Assembly: GCA_024449915.1 (NCBI GenBank)
Contig: JAMZAV010000913.1
Location: forward strand, 124,001-188,000
Source of the DNA: Sweltsa coloradensis
Taxonomy: Eukaryota > Arthropoda > Insecta > Plecoptera > Chloroperlidae
Direction of reading: 5' to 3'
DNA length: 64,000 bases
In this document: piece after piece, positions 1 through 10,436 of the stretch
Numbering within the stretch: position 1 is the first letter of the stretch
Layout: the number at the start of each line of letters is the position of its first letter
Made by a program: the position numbers and the translations under genes
Notes under the pieces: generated by a model
What the model saw: only the letters and a program-made list of their open reading frames with translations
Told to the model about the DNA's origin: nothing
Databases searched by the model: none

Positions 1-251
1 CGGAGTAATTGGTCATCGCATGTGCCTTATTGTCTCTCGACTGGTGGCTATTAGCTGAACCACCGTGCAGGGTGTCCAACACACACACACACAGACTTGC
101 GATTATACATGAAGGATATATTCAATAAAATGGTGGAAAATAGTTGCAAATGAAATACGACACTTTGTAATGGTCTACTAGCAATAAACATTATTTTTTA
201 TTTTTTTTAGAAAATTAATTAGTTTTCTAAATTTATAATTATAGTTGGGAC
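1..251. other. unique AT-rich sequence
   Basis: No gene or repeat was recognised here apart from a short CA run at about 80-92 and T-rich tracts near 194-210. The sequence leads into the first GGTGCCGGG-headed repeat. Confidence 0.5.
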
Positions 252-580
252 ATAATGACGGAAATAATGATTGGGATTAAAAAGAATATATTATTTATTC
301 ACAAGCACGGGCAAGGGAGTACGCAAAATAGACGGAAAACTCAATTTTTTTATCTCATTTGGTGGAGGTGCCGGGTTAATCGAATTTTAACTTTCATTTA
401 GGGTAAAGTCGCTTGTTGACCTAAAAAATTGCCAAAAACTTTCTGTATTGTCAGAAAAATGTCAACAAAAATAATATGTCAAGCAAAATTGAGTTTTATG
501 ATGTATCGTGTTACGTGACGTGACACACTTCAGAGACGGACGGACAGACAGCTCATAGAATATGATGTGACGTGAGAATA
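252..580 (+). mobile_element. GGTGCCGGG-family repeat, copy 1
   Basis: The conserved head GGTGGAGGTGCCGGGTT lies at 361-377. A self-complementary block around 455-470 (TTGTCAGAAAAATGTCAACA) follows, then a GTGACGTGACAC block and a CAGAGACGGACGGACAG block at about 515-552. The same order of head, hairpin and GACGGACGGAC block is seen in the copies at 11313, 50553 and, inverted, at 13631 and 52801. A 5' extension starting ATAATGACGG (252) is shared with the next copy (590), so the two may be a diverged tandem pair with period about 338. No coding capacity is seen. It could be a SINE without a clear tRNA head or a MITE; the class is unresolved. Confidence 0.6.
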
Positions 581-589
581 GTACTGAAA

Positions 590-864
590 TAATGACGGGA
601 ATAGTGATTGCGAATTGAAAAAAGTGTATTTGCTATCAATTCACATAGACGGGTACAGGGGTAAAATAGGTTGTGAAGACTAAAAAGGTTAGGCCTACGT
701 GAATTATCATATCTCTTTTGGTGGCGGTGCCGGGTTCAAAGCATTCATACTTTTGAACCCCGTGACCCCAGGGTCACAAACAGATTGTGTACTATCTGTG
801 TTGAAGAACAAACTCAAACGAAGGTCGGTTTTACACACACGCGCGGATATAGTGATGAATGTAG
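590..864 (+). mobile_element. GGTGCCGGG-family repeat, copy 2
   Basis: The head TTTGGTGGCGGTGCCGGGTT at 717-736 differs from the family consensus by one base (C for A). The upstream part (ATAATGACGGGAATAGTGAT at 590) matches the 5' extension of copy 1. Downstream a TTGAAGAACAAACTCAAACG block and a CACACACGCGCGGATATAGTGATGAAT end correspond to the hairpin and distal blocks of other copies. The 88-codon frame at 699-965 overlaps the repeat and is regarded as chance. Confidence 0.55.
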
Positions 865-965
865 AAAATTATTACGTATGTTTACTATTTTCCAGAGAAA
901 CGGTCAATGATGATTGTACATTTTGCGAATTATGCTTTTTTATAGTTTTTTACTGCGGCCCTTGA

Positions 966-2020
966 CGAAGAACTGGCAGTCATCAATTCAGTTGGCTATT
1001 TTGTTTACCTTTTGATAATACTCTTATATACTTGAAATGAAAAAAATAATTATGCATCTACCTAACAATGTCTATTTTCTATACAGAGAAATTGCCAAAG
1101 GAGAAGTTTTCTATACCACACCACCAAAGTGAATTGTTGTTGAAGTTAAAATTATGTAAGTTTATACATTCATCGTCATTGTACATGTTTAATAAAAACT
1201 AAAAAGTGTCTCTGTTGTATGCCGGAGGGAAAACCGCGTGACTTAAGTAAGAGCAGTTGACAATAATTAATAAAAAACATCACGAGTTTTTGAACGTCCA
1301 TTTTGCCAACAAAATCACTGTGAAAAAAAAAGAATAATGAATGTCACCATACAATAATAACGACTCATCAACGAAATCGCCGTACACATAACTAAAGACA
1401 GTGAATCCCCGTGGTAGAGCGCACCACGTACCATCACGACACTCGAAACACAATTAGCTCTGAGTTTCGAGTTCGAAGCTCTTTCTCACACGTCCAAATC
1501 TATAATTTCAAAAGCAAACATAATATAATAGACTTAAACATTCTCGAAAAGGCTCAGTCACGTTTTTCGGCCAATTACCCGGATGGTAGCCGAGAAGTGG
1601 TGACTGGCCCACTGTACCCTCCGACATCAAGTAGGATAGATTAATAGATATTGTTGTTACAATAAAAAACAACGCAAACGAATAATCGCATTCCTCTCAA
1701 CCTCCAAGAAAGACGATTACAAAGAAGCTTGAAACATTTTTCTGCTGACTCAACCTTCTTCTAGTGTGATAGGATTAAAAAAAAAGAGTTGTGAATGGTC
1801 GAAGCTTCCATGGATAACGACGAAGCTATATGAACTGGTGGCTACTGTTCGAATTGAAATGCAGCACTTAATTCAATACAGTCCCACTTCACAGCTGAGG
1901 GCCTTTATCATTCTAATAGCGCTGTCACGAGGCTAGCCATGCAAGAGATATCATTAACTAGCTATAGAAGAGAACGTTCTGCCGTGACTATCTGAAGAAA
2001 TCACGGGTGTTAATGAGGGG
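966..2020. other. intergenic, nothing recognised
   Basis: This is unique-looking AT-rich DNA. A 77-codon open frame at 1411-1644 has no recognisable domain, splice signals or repeat structure and is not called. Confidence 0.5.
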
Positions 2021-2151
2021 CCACTGTAACCATGACGTGGACTTGAGTCCAGGTAGTCTAGATAGACCTCGTTGTACTTACTGTCTACTTACTACTTTAT
2101 AAAAAACGGTAACCCACGATCTGAAGAAACATATGATGTTATTAAGGAGCC

Positions 2152-2537
2152 CAGGGGCGTAGCGAAGTGGGGATCAGGGTGACTGATTCCCCCCCCCCCC
2201 CCCCGGAATCAGAAGAAGGGTTAAAATAATAATAAATTGCTCTATGTACTATGGCATTACATATGTAATGTAGGCCCTACATGTGAAAAAGATTTTGTAA
2301 ACTGACAGTATGTGGATTTCACAATTTTATAAATTATCGACAAAAGCACTCTAAAAACTAGTAAAATTTCACTATTTACAATGTAAGAAATTAAATTCTG
2401 GGTGGGGCTATGCGCCCCAGACCTCCCACTGTACCAGGATACATACTTTTCCCCAAATGATAGTTTCGTTAGCAGTTTTCTACAAAAAAGTCAATTCATC
2501 CCCCTTACCCCGAATCAAAATCCTGGCTACACCCCTG
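2152..2537. mobile_element. hAT-type MITE, copy 1
   Basis: Inverted ends CAGGGGCGTAGCG and GGCTACACCCCTG bound a 386-bp element with an 8-bp direct duplication AAGGAGCC on each side (2144-2151 and 2538-2545). An 8-bp target duplication with CAGGG-type ends is the hallmark of hAT transposons. There is no transposase frame, so the element is non-autonomous. A 16-base C run (2189-2204) sits near the left end, and the right subterminal part reads CCCCGAATCAAAATCC. Confidence 0.85.
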
Positions 2538-2674
2538 AAGGAGCCACTGTAACCATGACGTGGACTTGAGTCCAGGTAGTCTAGATAGACCTCGTTGTAC
2601 TTACTGTCTACTTACTGCTTTATAAAAAACGGTAACCCACGATCTGAAGAAACATATGATGTTATTAAGGAGCC

Positions 2675-3056
2675 CAGGGGCGTAGCGAAGGGGATCAGGG
2701 TGACTGATCCCCCCCCCCCCCCCCCCCCGGAATCAGAAGAAGGGTTATAATAATAATAAATTGCTCTTTGTACTATGGCATACATATGTAATGTAGGCCC
2801 TACATGTAAAAAAGATTTTGTAAACTGACAGTATGTGGATTTCACATTTTTATAAATTATCGACAAAAGCACTCTAAAAACTAGTAAAATTTCACTATTT
2901 ACAATGTAAGAAAGCAAATTCTGGGGCTATGCGCCCCAGACCTCCCATTGTACCAGGATACATACTTTTCCCCAAATAATAGTTTCGTTAGCAGTTTTCT
3001 ACAAAAAAGTCAATTCATCCCCCTTACCCCGAATCAAAATCCTGGCTACACCCCTG
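2675..3056. mobile_element. hAT-type MITE, copy 2
   Basis: This is the same element as at 2152-2537, carried along by the tandem duplication rather than by a second insertion. It has the same ends, with AAGGAGCC at 2667-2674 and 3057-3064. The C run is 20 long (2709-2728). The 101-codon minus-strand frame at 2612-2917 and the 63-codon frame at 2948 lie in this repeat and are not genes. Confidence 0.85.
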
Positions 3057-3159
3057 AAGGAGCCAATAAAAAGTGTTTCGTAGGTACGCCCGCTGTAGGG
3101 TACACATCAGTGTTACCTGGTGTGACCCTCTCTAGGTGACTAACTAGGTTGTTAGGGGA

Positions 3160-3325
3160 ATATTGCAGGGGATATCCGAGTACTGTCTAAGAGGGCAGGG
3201 TTCAGTATTCGTCTTTTACGACTGAGCAAAACATTCGGTATTATTTCCAGTGTCAGTATTCGAACCCATGACCTACCGAATCAGAGTCTCACGCGTTAGC
3301 ATGAGCTTCCCCTGCCGGTGAGCGT
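3160..3325 (-). mobile_element. tRNA-headed SINE fragment
   Basis: Read on the minus strand, GAAGCTCATGCTAACGCGTG leads through GACTCTGATTCGG to a B-box-like GGTTCGAATAC (3256-3266). This matches the plus-strand copy near 4088-4141 closely enough to be the same head family. A body of about 80 bp follows toward 3160. It is tRNA-related by its A-box-like and B-box spacing but cannot be a functional tRNA because no paired acceptor stem is present. Confidence 0.55.
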
Positions 3326-4080
3326 CCACTTTAACCTTGGTGTTTCCATGCTATAACTACCTTGGCCAAGTCCTCTTTATTACCCTCGTTGTACAGCGTT
3401 TTGCATCATACAAGGTTTATGTACAAAGGTTAAAATGTGCAACTCTAAATTAAAAATGCAAGATCATGTATGACCACGAAACTCGTTCTTAGTTGAGACA
3501 ATGATACTGCTAAATTACACTGTAATCATGTAGCCTATATTTTAATAATCATTGCACCATCATAGTTGTATTTTTTTTCAAACAAACATACTTTATTTTA
3601 AATGTTTAGCAATTACACAAAAGTATATCACACAAGAAATACCATGGGAATACACCCCTAAACTTTCTACTTTAAATAATTAATACACAAATTAAACTTA
3701 AATTGAGAGATGCATCAATGATTAATATAAAACTAACAGGAAAAATTTGAAGGAGAAAAAACTGCCGAAGATACCATTCTAATAATAAGTATTTAATTCT
3801 TCTGGTACAAAGTACGCACTATCTTATAGTTTAATCTTACTTTTTTAACATCAATTAACTATGTTTGTTTTGTAGAAATAAATACAAGGGGTTCCCAGCA
3901 TGACGAAACGTGATTGTAACAATACAAGTGCTGCAAGGTGGAAGCTGCGTGATGCAACGTATATACAGGTCCACAAGGTGTATTGTCTGGTAGACTGGTT
4001 CTACCACATAGTGGTGAATAGTGATGCAGTATTGTATATAATCCAGTCTCTTATAAGTTGTGCTCATGTGCTGCGTACAG
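3326..4080. other. intergenic, nothing recognised
   Basis: AT-rich, unique-looking DNA. Overlapping frames at 3855-4067 and 3900-4163 run on both strands and are not convincing. Confidence 0.5.
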
Positions 4081-4255
4081 AAAGAGGAAGCTCATGCTCA
4101 ACGTGTGGGACTCTGAGTCGGGAGATCACGGGTTCGAATCCCGCCACCGACAATCGGGATTGAAAGATTGTATCCGAACTTTCAAGAGTCCTTATAACGC
4201 GATTGTCCTCATAATCAGCCCTAGAAAATTCCTTCACAATTCCATAACACAATAA
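4081..4255 (+). mobile_element. tRNA-headed SINE fragment
   Basis: The head GAAGCTCATGCTCAACGTG at 4088 is followed by GACTCTGAGTCGGGAG and the B-box GGTTCGAATCC at 4131-4141, continuing CGCCACCGAC. These are tRNA-like internal pol III promoter elements with correct spacing. The body then runs about 110 bp without a clear A- or AATAA-type tail. It pairs with the inverted copy at 3160-3325. The overlapping open frames on both strands here are incidental. Confidence 0.6.
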
Positions 4256-4517
4256 TTACCTAAAGTGATAAAACTCAGGCATCTCTATAAAAAAGATAGT
4301 TTTTGCCTCTTGGTCGCATTTCTCTTTGTCTTGTTCTAAAATGAGAATTTATTGTGTAGTTATAATATTTTTTTGGTAGAAATCTTTTCCAGTTTTAAAG
4401 ATAATATATGAGCTAGGATAATTGAAGTGATGGCTAAAGAAAACATCTTTTTTTGACTTATTGATTATTTGAATTAAGGACGCGTCAACCGTTAGGTCAT
4501 AATGCACCACTCTAACC

Positions 4518-4590
4518 TAGGGAGGGGGGGGGGGGGAAGAGGAGCCCATGCTGGTCAGAACCAGCGACGGGTAAGGGGGGGAAAGGGGGT
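4518..4590 (+). repeat. G-run cluster (quadruplex-prone)
   Basis: A 13-base G run at 4524-4536 is followed within 50 bases by GACGGGTAAGGGGGGG and AAAGGGGG. Four or more runs of three or more G lie close together on one strand, which meets the usual pattern for G-quadruplex formation. A CGTCATCGTC-rich stretch follows to about 4660. No gene is evident. Confidence 0.6.
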
Positions 4591-5436
4591 TCTCACGTCG
4601 CGGTCGTCATTGTCTTCGTCATCGTTCGTGGTGTCATTGTCGTCATCGTCGTCGAGGGGTCGTCAAGGGAAAGGGGCAAGGTCCCCGACGACGATGGCCA
4701 GAGCTCGCCTCTATTTTCGGGGAGTAAAATACTACCCTTTATACTAGCTGATGTTTGCGAGGTGGACTTTTTCTCTTGAATCGCCTTTTACGATTAGCAG
4801 AGCCATGCTATGGGCCAATTCTACCCCGGGCCCAGACACTGAGAAATATTTAAATATAAAATACACTTGCTAGAATTGCCCTTTATATTGGTCATGAATG
4901 TACCAAAACTTTTCAAAATCTACACAATTAAATCTGCCAGTTTTTCATACTTTTAACCTGGGTAAAAAGCTGCGTTGATTTGTTCATAATTGGTAGAAGT
5001 TTTCCCAACTAAATTAGAATGATTCTAACGATTTTTGTAATGCTTCAAAAATCAAATTGTGTATAAAAACACAAAAATACACAAATTTCCGGGATACCCG
5101 TATATTTTGTTTGTCTGTAGTGATTTAAAAAAAAGGGGGGGGGGAATCAAAGTAACTAAACGAATCTTTTTTAAATCACAAAAATTTAATTTTTTCAAAA
5201 CTTTGATGTCAACTTGGAATCTAAAATCTGCATTTTCCCTAAAAGATCAAGAAAAATTTAAAAATCTTACATTCTTTTAAAAAATCACAAATATCAAATT
5301 ATCGAGGGAGAAAGCAAAATTTTGGATGGCAGATTCTTGTCCAATAAAGGGTTAATCATTACCGCTTCACGATCTACTTGTGTGCAGTGCATTGCTAGTC
5401 CAACTTTGGTAAAACAGTTTGTGAAGTTGTTTTGAA

Positions 5437-5680
5437 AGGTGCAACTGCAAGTTAATGTCACCAGTAGGAGTATAGGATTTTTTTATTAACTAGGTGCAAG
5501 TTTAGTGTAACAATGTGCAACGTTAGTGTAATATTGGACAAATTTGTTGACACAAGGTTGAAAGTTAGCGTAACAAGTTAGCGTAACAATGTGCGAAGTT
5601 AGTGTAACAAGGTGCGAAGTTAGTGTAACTAGGTGCACGGTAGTGTAACTGTGTGCGAAGTTAGTGTAACAAGGTGCAAC
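5437..5680 (+). repeat. 21-bp minisatellite
   Basis: About eight units of GTGCGAAGTTAGTGTAACAA, spaced about 21 bp, are clean from 5580 to 5680 and degenerate toward 5437. One unit is interrupted by ATTGGACAAATTTGTTGACA around 5530-5555, and several are shortened. No open frame spans it. Confidence 0.85.
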
Positions 5681-7256
5681 ACAGCTCAGAGCAGCTAGGC
5701 GTGATGTTTCTTTGAAGCGGCTCGCTCTGTGATTATTTAAGCCTATAAAATGTTTAAGTGGGCTTCATGGGGAGCTTGTATTGTGAAGCTGTCACAATAC
5801 GTCCGAGATGGATGGACCAGCTAGCAACATCATCATCATCAGCTTGCCACTAGAGTCGTAAGGGTTATTTCTAAAGGTTAGGCCAGCACTTGAGAAATTA
5901 TTATTATATTATTGAAAGAGATTAAAAAGAATATATCTAGCTTATTAAAACGTATTTCAAGCGATCCAAACAGTGTGCATGCATGCTATGCACTGAGGCG
6001 TGGAGAGGCCTGCAAGAGTTTTGAGAGAGTTTATGCTAGGATAATTTTAAGCTACTCAATCATGCAATAGGCCCTATAACCCGTCAATTGGGAGGCCGAT
6101 ATAGTGTATCTAAGCTACAGGGCACTTGTGAGAGCAGCTATCGGTATTCTTTGGTATGTATTTATTCGTCAGTAGCAATCTTAACAGTAAAATTACCTGT
6201 CTACAATTATCGTGCCGTTTAAGAATGTTTGAGGGTATCGAATAGAAATTTCAGAAAATTTAATTTAACAACATGTTGACTAGACTCTAAAAACATATTA
6301 ATGTTTAGAGAGGAATGGTCCCCTATACATGCATCACTTTTCTGTCCGACCGTATACGTATAAGTGTGTGTCACGTTTCATGATAATAACACTACTAGAC
6401 CTCTGATAGTTTGTTTTTTTAAATTTTAAACACTTTATTTAAGATTATACTCAGTTATGTTTTTTAAAGGTTATATTAATGGAGACAACTGAAATCAAAT
6501 ATCACTTAGGTGCACTTGTCAATGGCTGTAGATAAGCTGCCGAAATATTGTGTATTTTTTTAAATTGTAAATGCAATTACGATTGACATTGTTTAAAAAA
6601 CATAACTGTGAGTAGTCCAAATGAATGCAAAACTTAACCAGTGATAGATGTGCGCTATTTTGGTTGACACAGCCATTAAAAAAGATGATAGTTTTTGTTT
6701 TTTTGGGGGGTCAATTCTATCAACACAGCACCTACACAAAAGGAATTTTAATGCAGGAGTACATTTTATTTGTGAATCATTCTTTGTCAAACTGTTGATT
6801 AAGCAGCTTCGCTCTCTACTTTGGGTACCCCAATGGTAAAACAGTCAAATAATATACATTCATTGTGTGTGCCACAGGCGTCATGTCAAATGTAAGTAAC
6901 AAGCTCTACATTCAATCAAAATGATTCAATTTAAATATCACAGATAACACTTTGTTGGTATAAACAGCAACACAAAACGTAGCGCTTATCGACGGGCTGA
7001 GGTGAGGAATCAATATTTAATGCGAGACAGTATAGAAAACGAGAAAGTTTGGCCTATTATATTCGCCTGCTCACTCACATTACGTGATCACCGCCTTGGA
7101 TCATATCTCGATCGTCAACAAGACCGCGCAATATGTTTTAGACACCATTATAGGTAAATAACAAAGTTTAAATCGAGGGCTGCATATAAATTAATGGCTA
7201 TGTATGGTTATTTCTCGATTTAGTTACTCTAAAATACTCCTGTAGGTGGAATTGTT
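5681..7256. other. intergenic, mostly unique
   Basis: No gene was recognised. The only repeat seen is the GGTGCCGGG-family end at about 6330-6395. Short frames near 6593-6839 on both strands are AT-driven and not called. Confidence 0.5.
6330..6395 (-). mobile_element. GGTGCCGGG-family distal end, remnant
   Basis: CATCACTTTTCTGTCCGACC followed by GTATACGTATAAGTGTGTGTCACGT matches the distal end of the inverted copy at 52801-52941 (CGTCACTTTTCTGTCCGTCC, then GTACGTACGTGTGTCACGT). The GGTGCCGGG head is missing, so this is a truncated copy. Confidence 0.5.
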
Positions 7257-7403
7257 AATATTTTAATACAATTCCGAAGTTAAAAAATCCATCGCGATCG
7301 GGGTTCGAACCCGAGTCTGCCACTTTCCAGGTAGTACCTGGAAGACTTGGGTTCGAACCCGATCGGGATGGAGTTTTTAACTTCGGAATTATATTAAAAT
7401 ATT
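7257..7403. repeat. 147-bp near-perfect palindrome with two B-box-like sites
   Basis: The left arm runs from AATATTTTAATACAATTCCG through GAAGTTAAAAAATCCATCGC and GGGTTCGAACCCGAGTCT to CCAGGTA. The right arm is its reverse complement with few mismatches. The centre is CCAGGTAGTACCTGG (7327-7341). Each arm carries GGTTCGAACCC (7302-7312 and 7350-7360), which matches the pol III B-box core. The right arm lacks about 8 bases (TTTCC region) present in the left. It may be two tRNA-derived ends fused head to head or a foldback MITE; the class is uncertain. Confidence 0.85.
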
Positions 7404-8281
7404 ATGTATGGTTAGTTCTAGAAAAAAAAAATTGGATCGGATTGTCTCTAAACTGAAAGTCTACTTGTCTTTTTTTCAAATAATCTATTTTACATAATTA
7501 TTTTACTGTCACATTTTTTCTGTTCTTCATACTGTTTTCAACTTCATTTTATTATTTTACTATCTATTCCATACCTCTTCCACTTTTGGTATTGGGTAGA
7601 CGTCAGTTGAATTGAATGGCTAATCGTGACGGTGGATGATCAGAAATGAAGCTTGATTGATGAAGTTAGGTGAGATGATCATATAATATTATGTAGATAG
7701 ATATCTCACAATCCAATTATTGTATTCAGCTACATTCCTCCCTCATTGAGCATTTTGAAGCTTGGTGTTACAGAAAAGAGTTAACCATCGTTTGAACAAA
7801 ATTTGAAGACAAAAAATAGCCACGATATTATAAAGGGATGTCAGAAATTAATCAGACCATTTACACGTGCCTTAAATTAATCCATCATTAAAAAAATGAA
7901 ATATACCATGTGTGTACTAATACGTCATTTTTGCGCATGCTCGAAATACGAAACCAGGTTCCTGGGAGCTAAGGGTTACTTTGTGTTATTGAAAGGTTGA
8001 ACAAACCCAAACATCCGATCGTATCAAATCTATCAAGCACAATCGTGGTAAGTAAGCAAGCAAAGCAAGCGTGTCTAAGTAATCATAAAGCGTTACTACA
8101 CTCAAACATGCGGTATGGGACATAATGACGGCACATCGGTCCGCCGGTAACTAAATAGTTCCAGTCACCGCAGGGGGGAGGACTCAATGTTAGTTAAGAT
8201 ATTAGAGCTATGAAGTTGGCGCGGCGGGGGATCGTACCCCATTATTCCATCTCACAACGTTATACACATCGACAATGAAGG
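7404..8281. other. intergenic, nothing recognised
   Basis: Unique AT-rich DNA. TGGGACATAATGACGG at about 8116-8131 is identical to 16 bases at 246-261 beside the first GGTGCCGGG copy, so a scrap of that repeat's 5' extension may lie here. Confidence 0.45.
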
Positions 8282-8422
8282 ATGGAGGAGATCAAATTAG
8301 CTGGCTGTTGGCTGCTGGATGCAGACCCTAATGGGCTTATATCAAAGGCTATCAAAATTCCACTAGAGTTGAATCGTGCTAAGGTAAGTTTGGCAGAGCT
8401 GGCGGCATTGAATGACTTGTAA
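8282..8422 (+). CDS. possible exon, unknown protein
   Basis: A 46-codon frame from ATG 8282 begins MEEIKLAGCWLLDADPNGLI and has a non-random, globular-looking composition. It contains a full consensus splice donor, AAG then GTAAGT, at 8381-8389. If used, the exon would end at 8383 after a Lys codon. No family was recognised and no partner exon or acceptor was found. An 80-codon frame lies antisense (8260-8502); the sense frame is preferred because of the donor. The call could easily be chance. Confidence 0.2.
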   Translation: MEEIKLAGCWLLDADPNGLISKAIKIPLELNRAKVSLAELAALNDL

Positions 8423-10120
8423 GTCATATTCGGACATGGAATCGTATTGCCAAGTCTAATTAATTTCTCAAATTCAATCGTGGAGCTAAAAGTGGGTGTC
8501 ATTATTTATATGTGACGTCTTAATCAAAATGTTGGCTATGTTTCGTGTGGTAATGATGATGGGATAGGGTGTAAAAAAGATAGCGCTTCTGGAAAATAAG
8601 TCGTTTTCATAAACACCTCAGGTTATATGAGTTGTCAAAGTAATGAAATGAAATATATATTAATTACTAAGTATAATCGAATAACTATTGAAATTCGCAA
8701 TAAGGATGATATAAGATAGTGTCTGTCAAGCTTTTTACCTCTCCCGATGCTTCGAAAAATAAAATTGTGAGTGTTGAAATTGTTCTATATCCAAATTCTA
8801 TATTTCAATATTATTTTTGTTTTTTATATTGTGTTTTCTCAGACAAATTAACAAATAGGTAACTAGATTGCAGTGCAAACTAGTAAATTTGGGAAAAGTG
8901 AATCAAAATTGTGTATTTAATGTTCAATTGGATAAAACCCAGTTTTATGTTACAATCGTTTAGATTTGATTCTTCGATTCAACCAGACTACAAGCCCATA
9001 CAATTTTTATGAGAGATATACAAATAATTTATCATTTCCTGCTTTTCTAATCCACTATCTTACATAAATTGGAATCAGAAAAATCAATTCAGTAAGGTAT
9101 CTGTCTTTTTTCAAAGTCATTTGTCAAGATTAAACAATCGATCATCTTCATTAACGAAACTACACGACTCTTGATATGAGAATCAACGATGGTTCACAAC
9201 ACCTCACCGAAAGCTTCTTTATTTACTGAAAGAATTGTCATTGGTTACTATATTATTAAATTCGTGAAGTAAATATTTCAATAGCAAAATAACCAAAAAT
9301 ACGATTTCCACTGCACAACATTTGTGCCAATCTGCGTAGCTTATAGATGCTAATGGTTCCTCCGTAGAAATTTTATTTTTTACTTCAAACTTTGCAAACT
9401 CCCAGGGAAACTGTTAACTTTGCATCATTATTAATATTATAATCTTGAAGCTTTATTAAGTTGGGTGGTTGTTTGTAAGTTATACCTTTGAAGCAGCAAT
9501 TAAGACGTTTTCAAATTTGACAATCCACAAATCATGTCGTTGTAGTGGCACGAAGAAAAAAATATGACCTGATCTTATGATTATAGATTATAGATTTAGA
9601 TTATGGAGAATATAGCGAGCCATAGATACTTAGCGTAGGCCTATATGTGGAAAGTGACAGAAAATGTATTTTGATAAAAATTGTGATGATTTTTATGTGA
9701 TGGGTGTTTTAATAATGATGTGTAAACGAAGGTTTGAACACGCGTGCATTTTAAAAATTAATAAGAGTTCTTCAACAATTTTGAATTTGGATCCATCGTA
9801 ATTTCTTGTAATTTTCTTTTGATCCAGGGATAAAGAGTGTTACTGTTTCAGGTACAATAGAATGACTCGCATTTTTAGGAATGTACCAACATTTCTGCAG
9901 TCGGACCTTATAGTAACACGATACTCAACGCCCTTTTCACCGAAGCCTGACGGTGTAACCAGCCAAACACTCGAAGTTTTGACTCCCGGTCATGGAGGGC
10001 GTCTCGGCTCCACCTAATGGCGCCTCGTTTATCAGCATGACGCGCAGGTCTACCAACCTTTGTGTGCTCTTCGGTTCGCCCCCCTGAGAACTCAATTAGA
10101 GAAGATCTTATTTATTTGTT
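8423..10120. other. intergenic, nothing recognised
   Basis: AT-rich and unique. A more GC-balanced patch at about 9900-10090 precedes the next open frame but shows no recognisable motif. Confidence 0.5.
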
Positions 10121-10393
10121 ATGTTATTTCGTTTACCTTCTTGTTCTCGTGACGATCGTGTTATTTTCGCTGTGTCATTTGAACAAAGTAAAGAATTAAG
10201 ATCATTTTCTCGTTTACTAGAATCTCCTTGTGAAAAGTGTTCTGCGTCATTTGAACAAAGTAAAGAATTAAGATCTATTCCTCGTTTACTTGATTCTCAT
10301 TGTGAAACAGTTTTCATCTCCTCAGGTATGATGACGAGATGGAAACTCCTCCGCACGGTGGGTGGGGAGAAGCGTGGGTGGCAGATACAGTAG
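10121..10393 (+). CDS. open frame with 24-residue internal repeat
   Basis: A 90-codon frame contains two adjacent 72-bp repeats (about 10174-10245 and 10246-10317). These encode SFEQSKELRSFSRLLESPCE and SFEQSKELRSIPRLLDSHCE, plus four diverged residues each. The repeat length is a multiple of three. Of the differences in the conserved 20 codons, several are silent or conservative (E to D). A degenerate earlier unit (RLPSCSRDD) may precede. No signal peptide or known domain was seen. It could be a gene fragment or a chance open minisatellite. Confidence 0.25.
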   Translation: MLFRLPSCSRDDRVIFAVSFEQSKELRSFSRLLESPCEKCSASFEQSKELRSIPRLLDSHCETVFISSGMMTRWKLLRTVGGEKRGWQIQ

Positions 10394-10436
10394 TTAGAGC
10401 ATGGGACATGATGGGGGATGCAGCAGTACGTAGATT

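Larger units (their letters stand above)
2021..3062 (+). repeat. 523-bp direct tandem duplication
   Basis: Two head-to-tail units run 2021-2543 and 2544-3062. Each starts CCACTGTAACCATGACGTGG and holds about 123 bp of ordinary sequence followed by a hAT-type MITE. They differ by small indels (for example GAAGTGGGGATC versus GAAGGGGATC), a different length of the C run (16 versus 20) and scattered substitutions. The sequence following unit 2 starts CCA like the unit start, so the junction has CCA microhomology. Confidence 0.9.

Noticed and set aside
2612..2917. 101-codon minus frame with a poly-Gly stretch
   Set aside because: It spans the hAT MITE and its C run; the Gly run is the homopolymer.
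4088..4150. Functional tRNA gene
   Set aside because: The B-box is fine, but no seven-base acceptor stem can be formed and the same sequence recurs inverted at 3256, so it is a SINE head.
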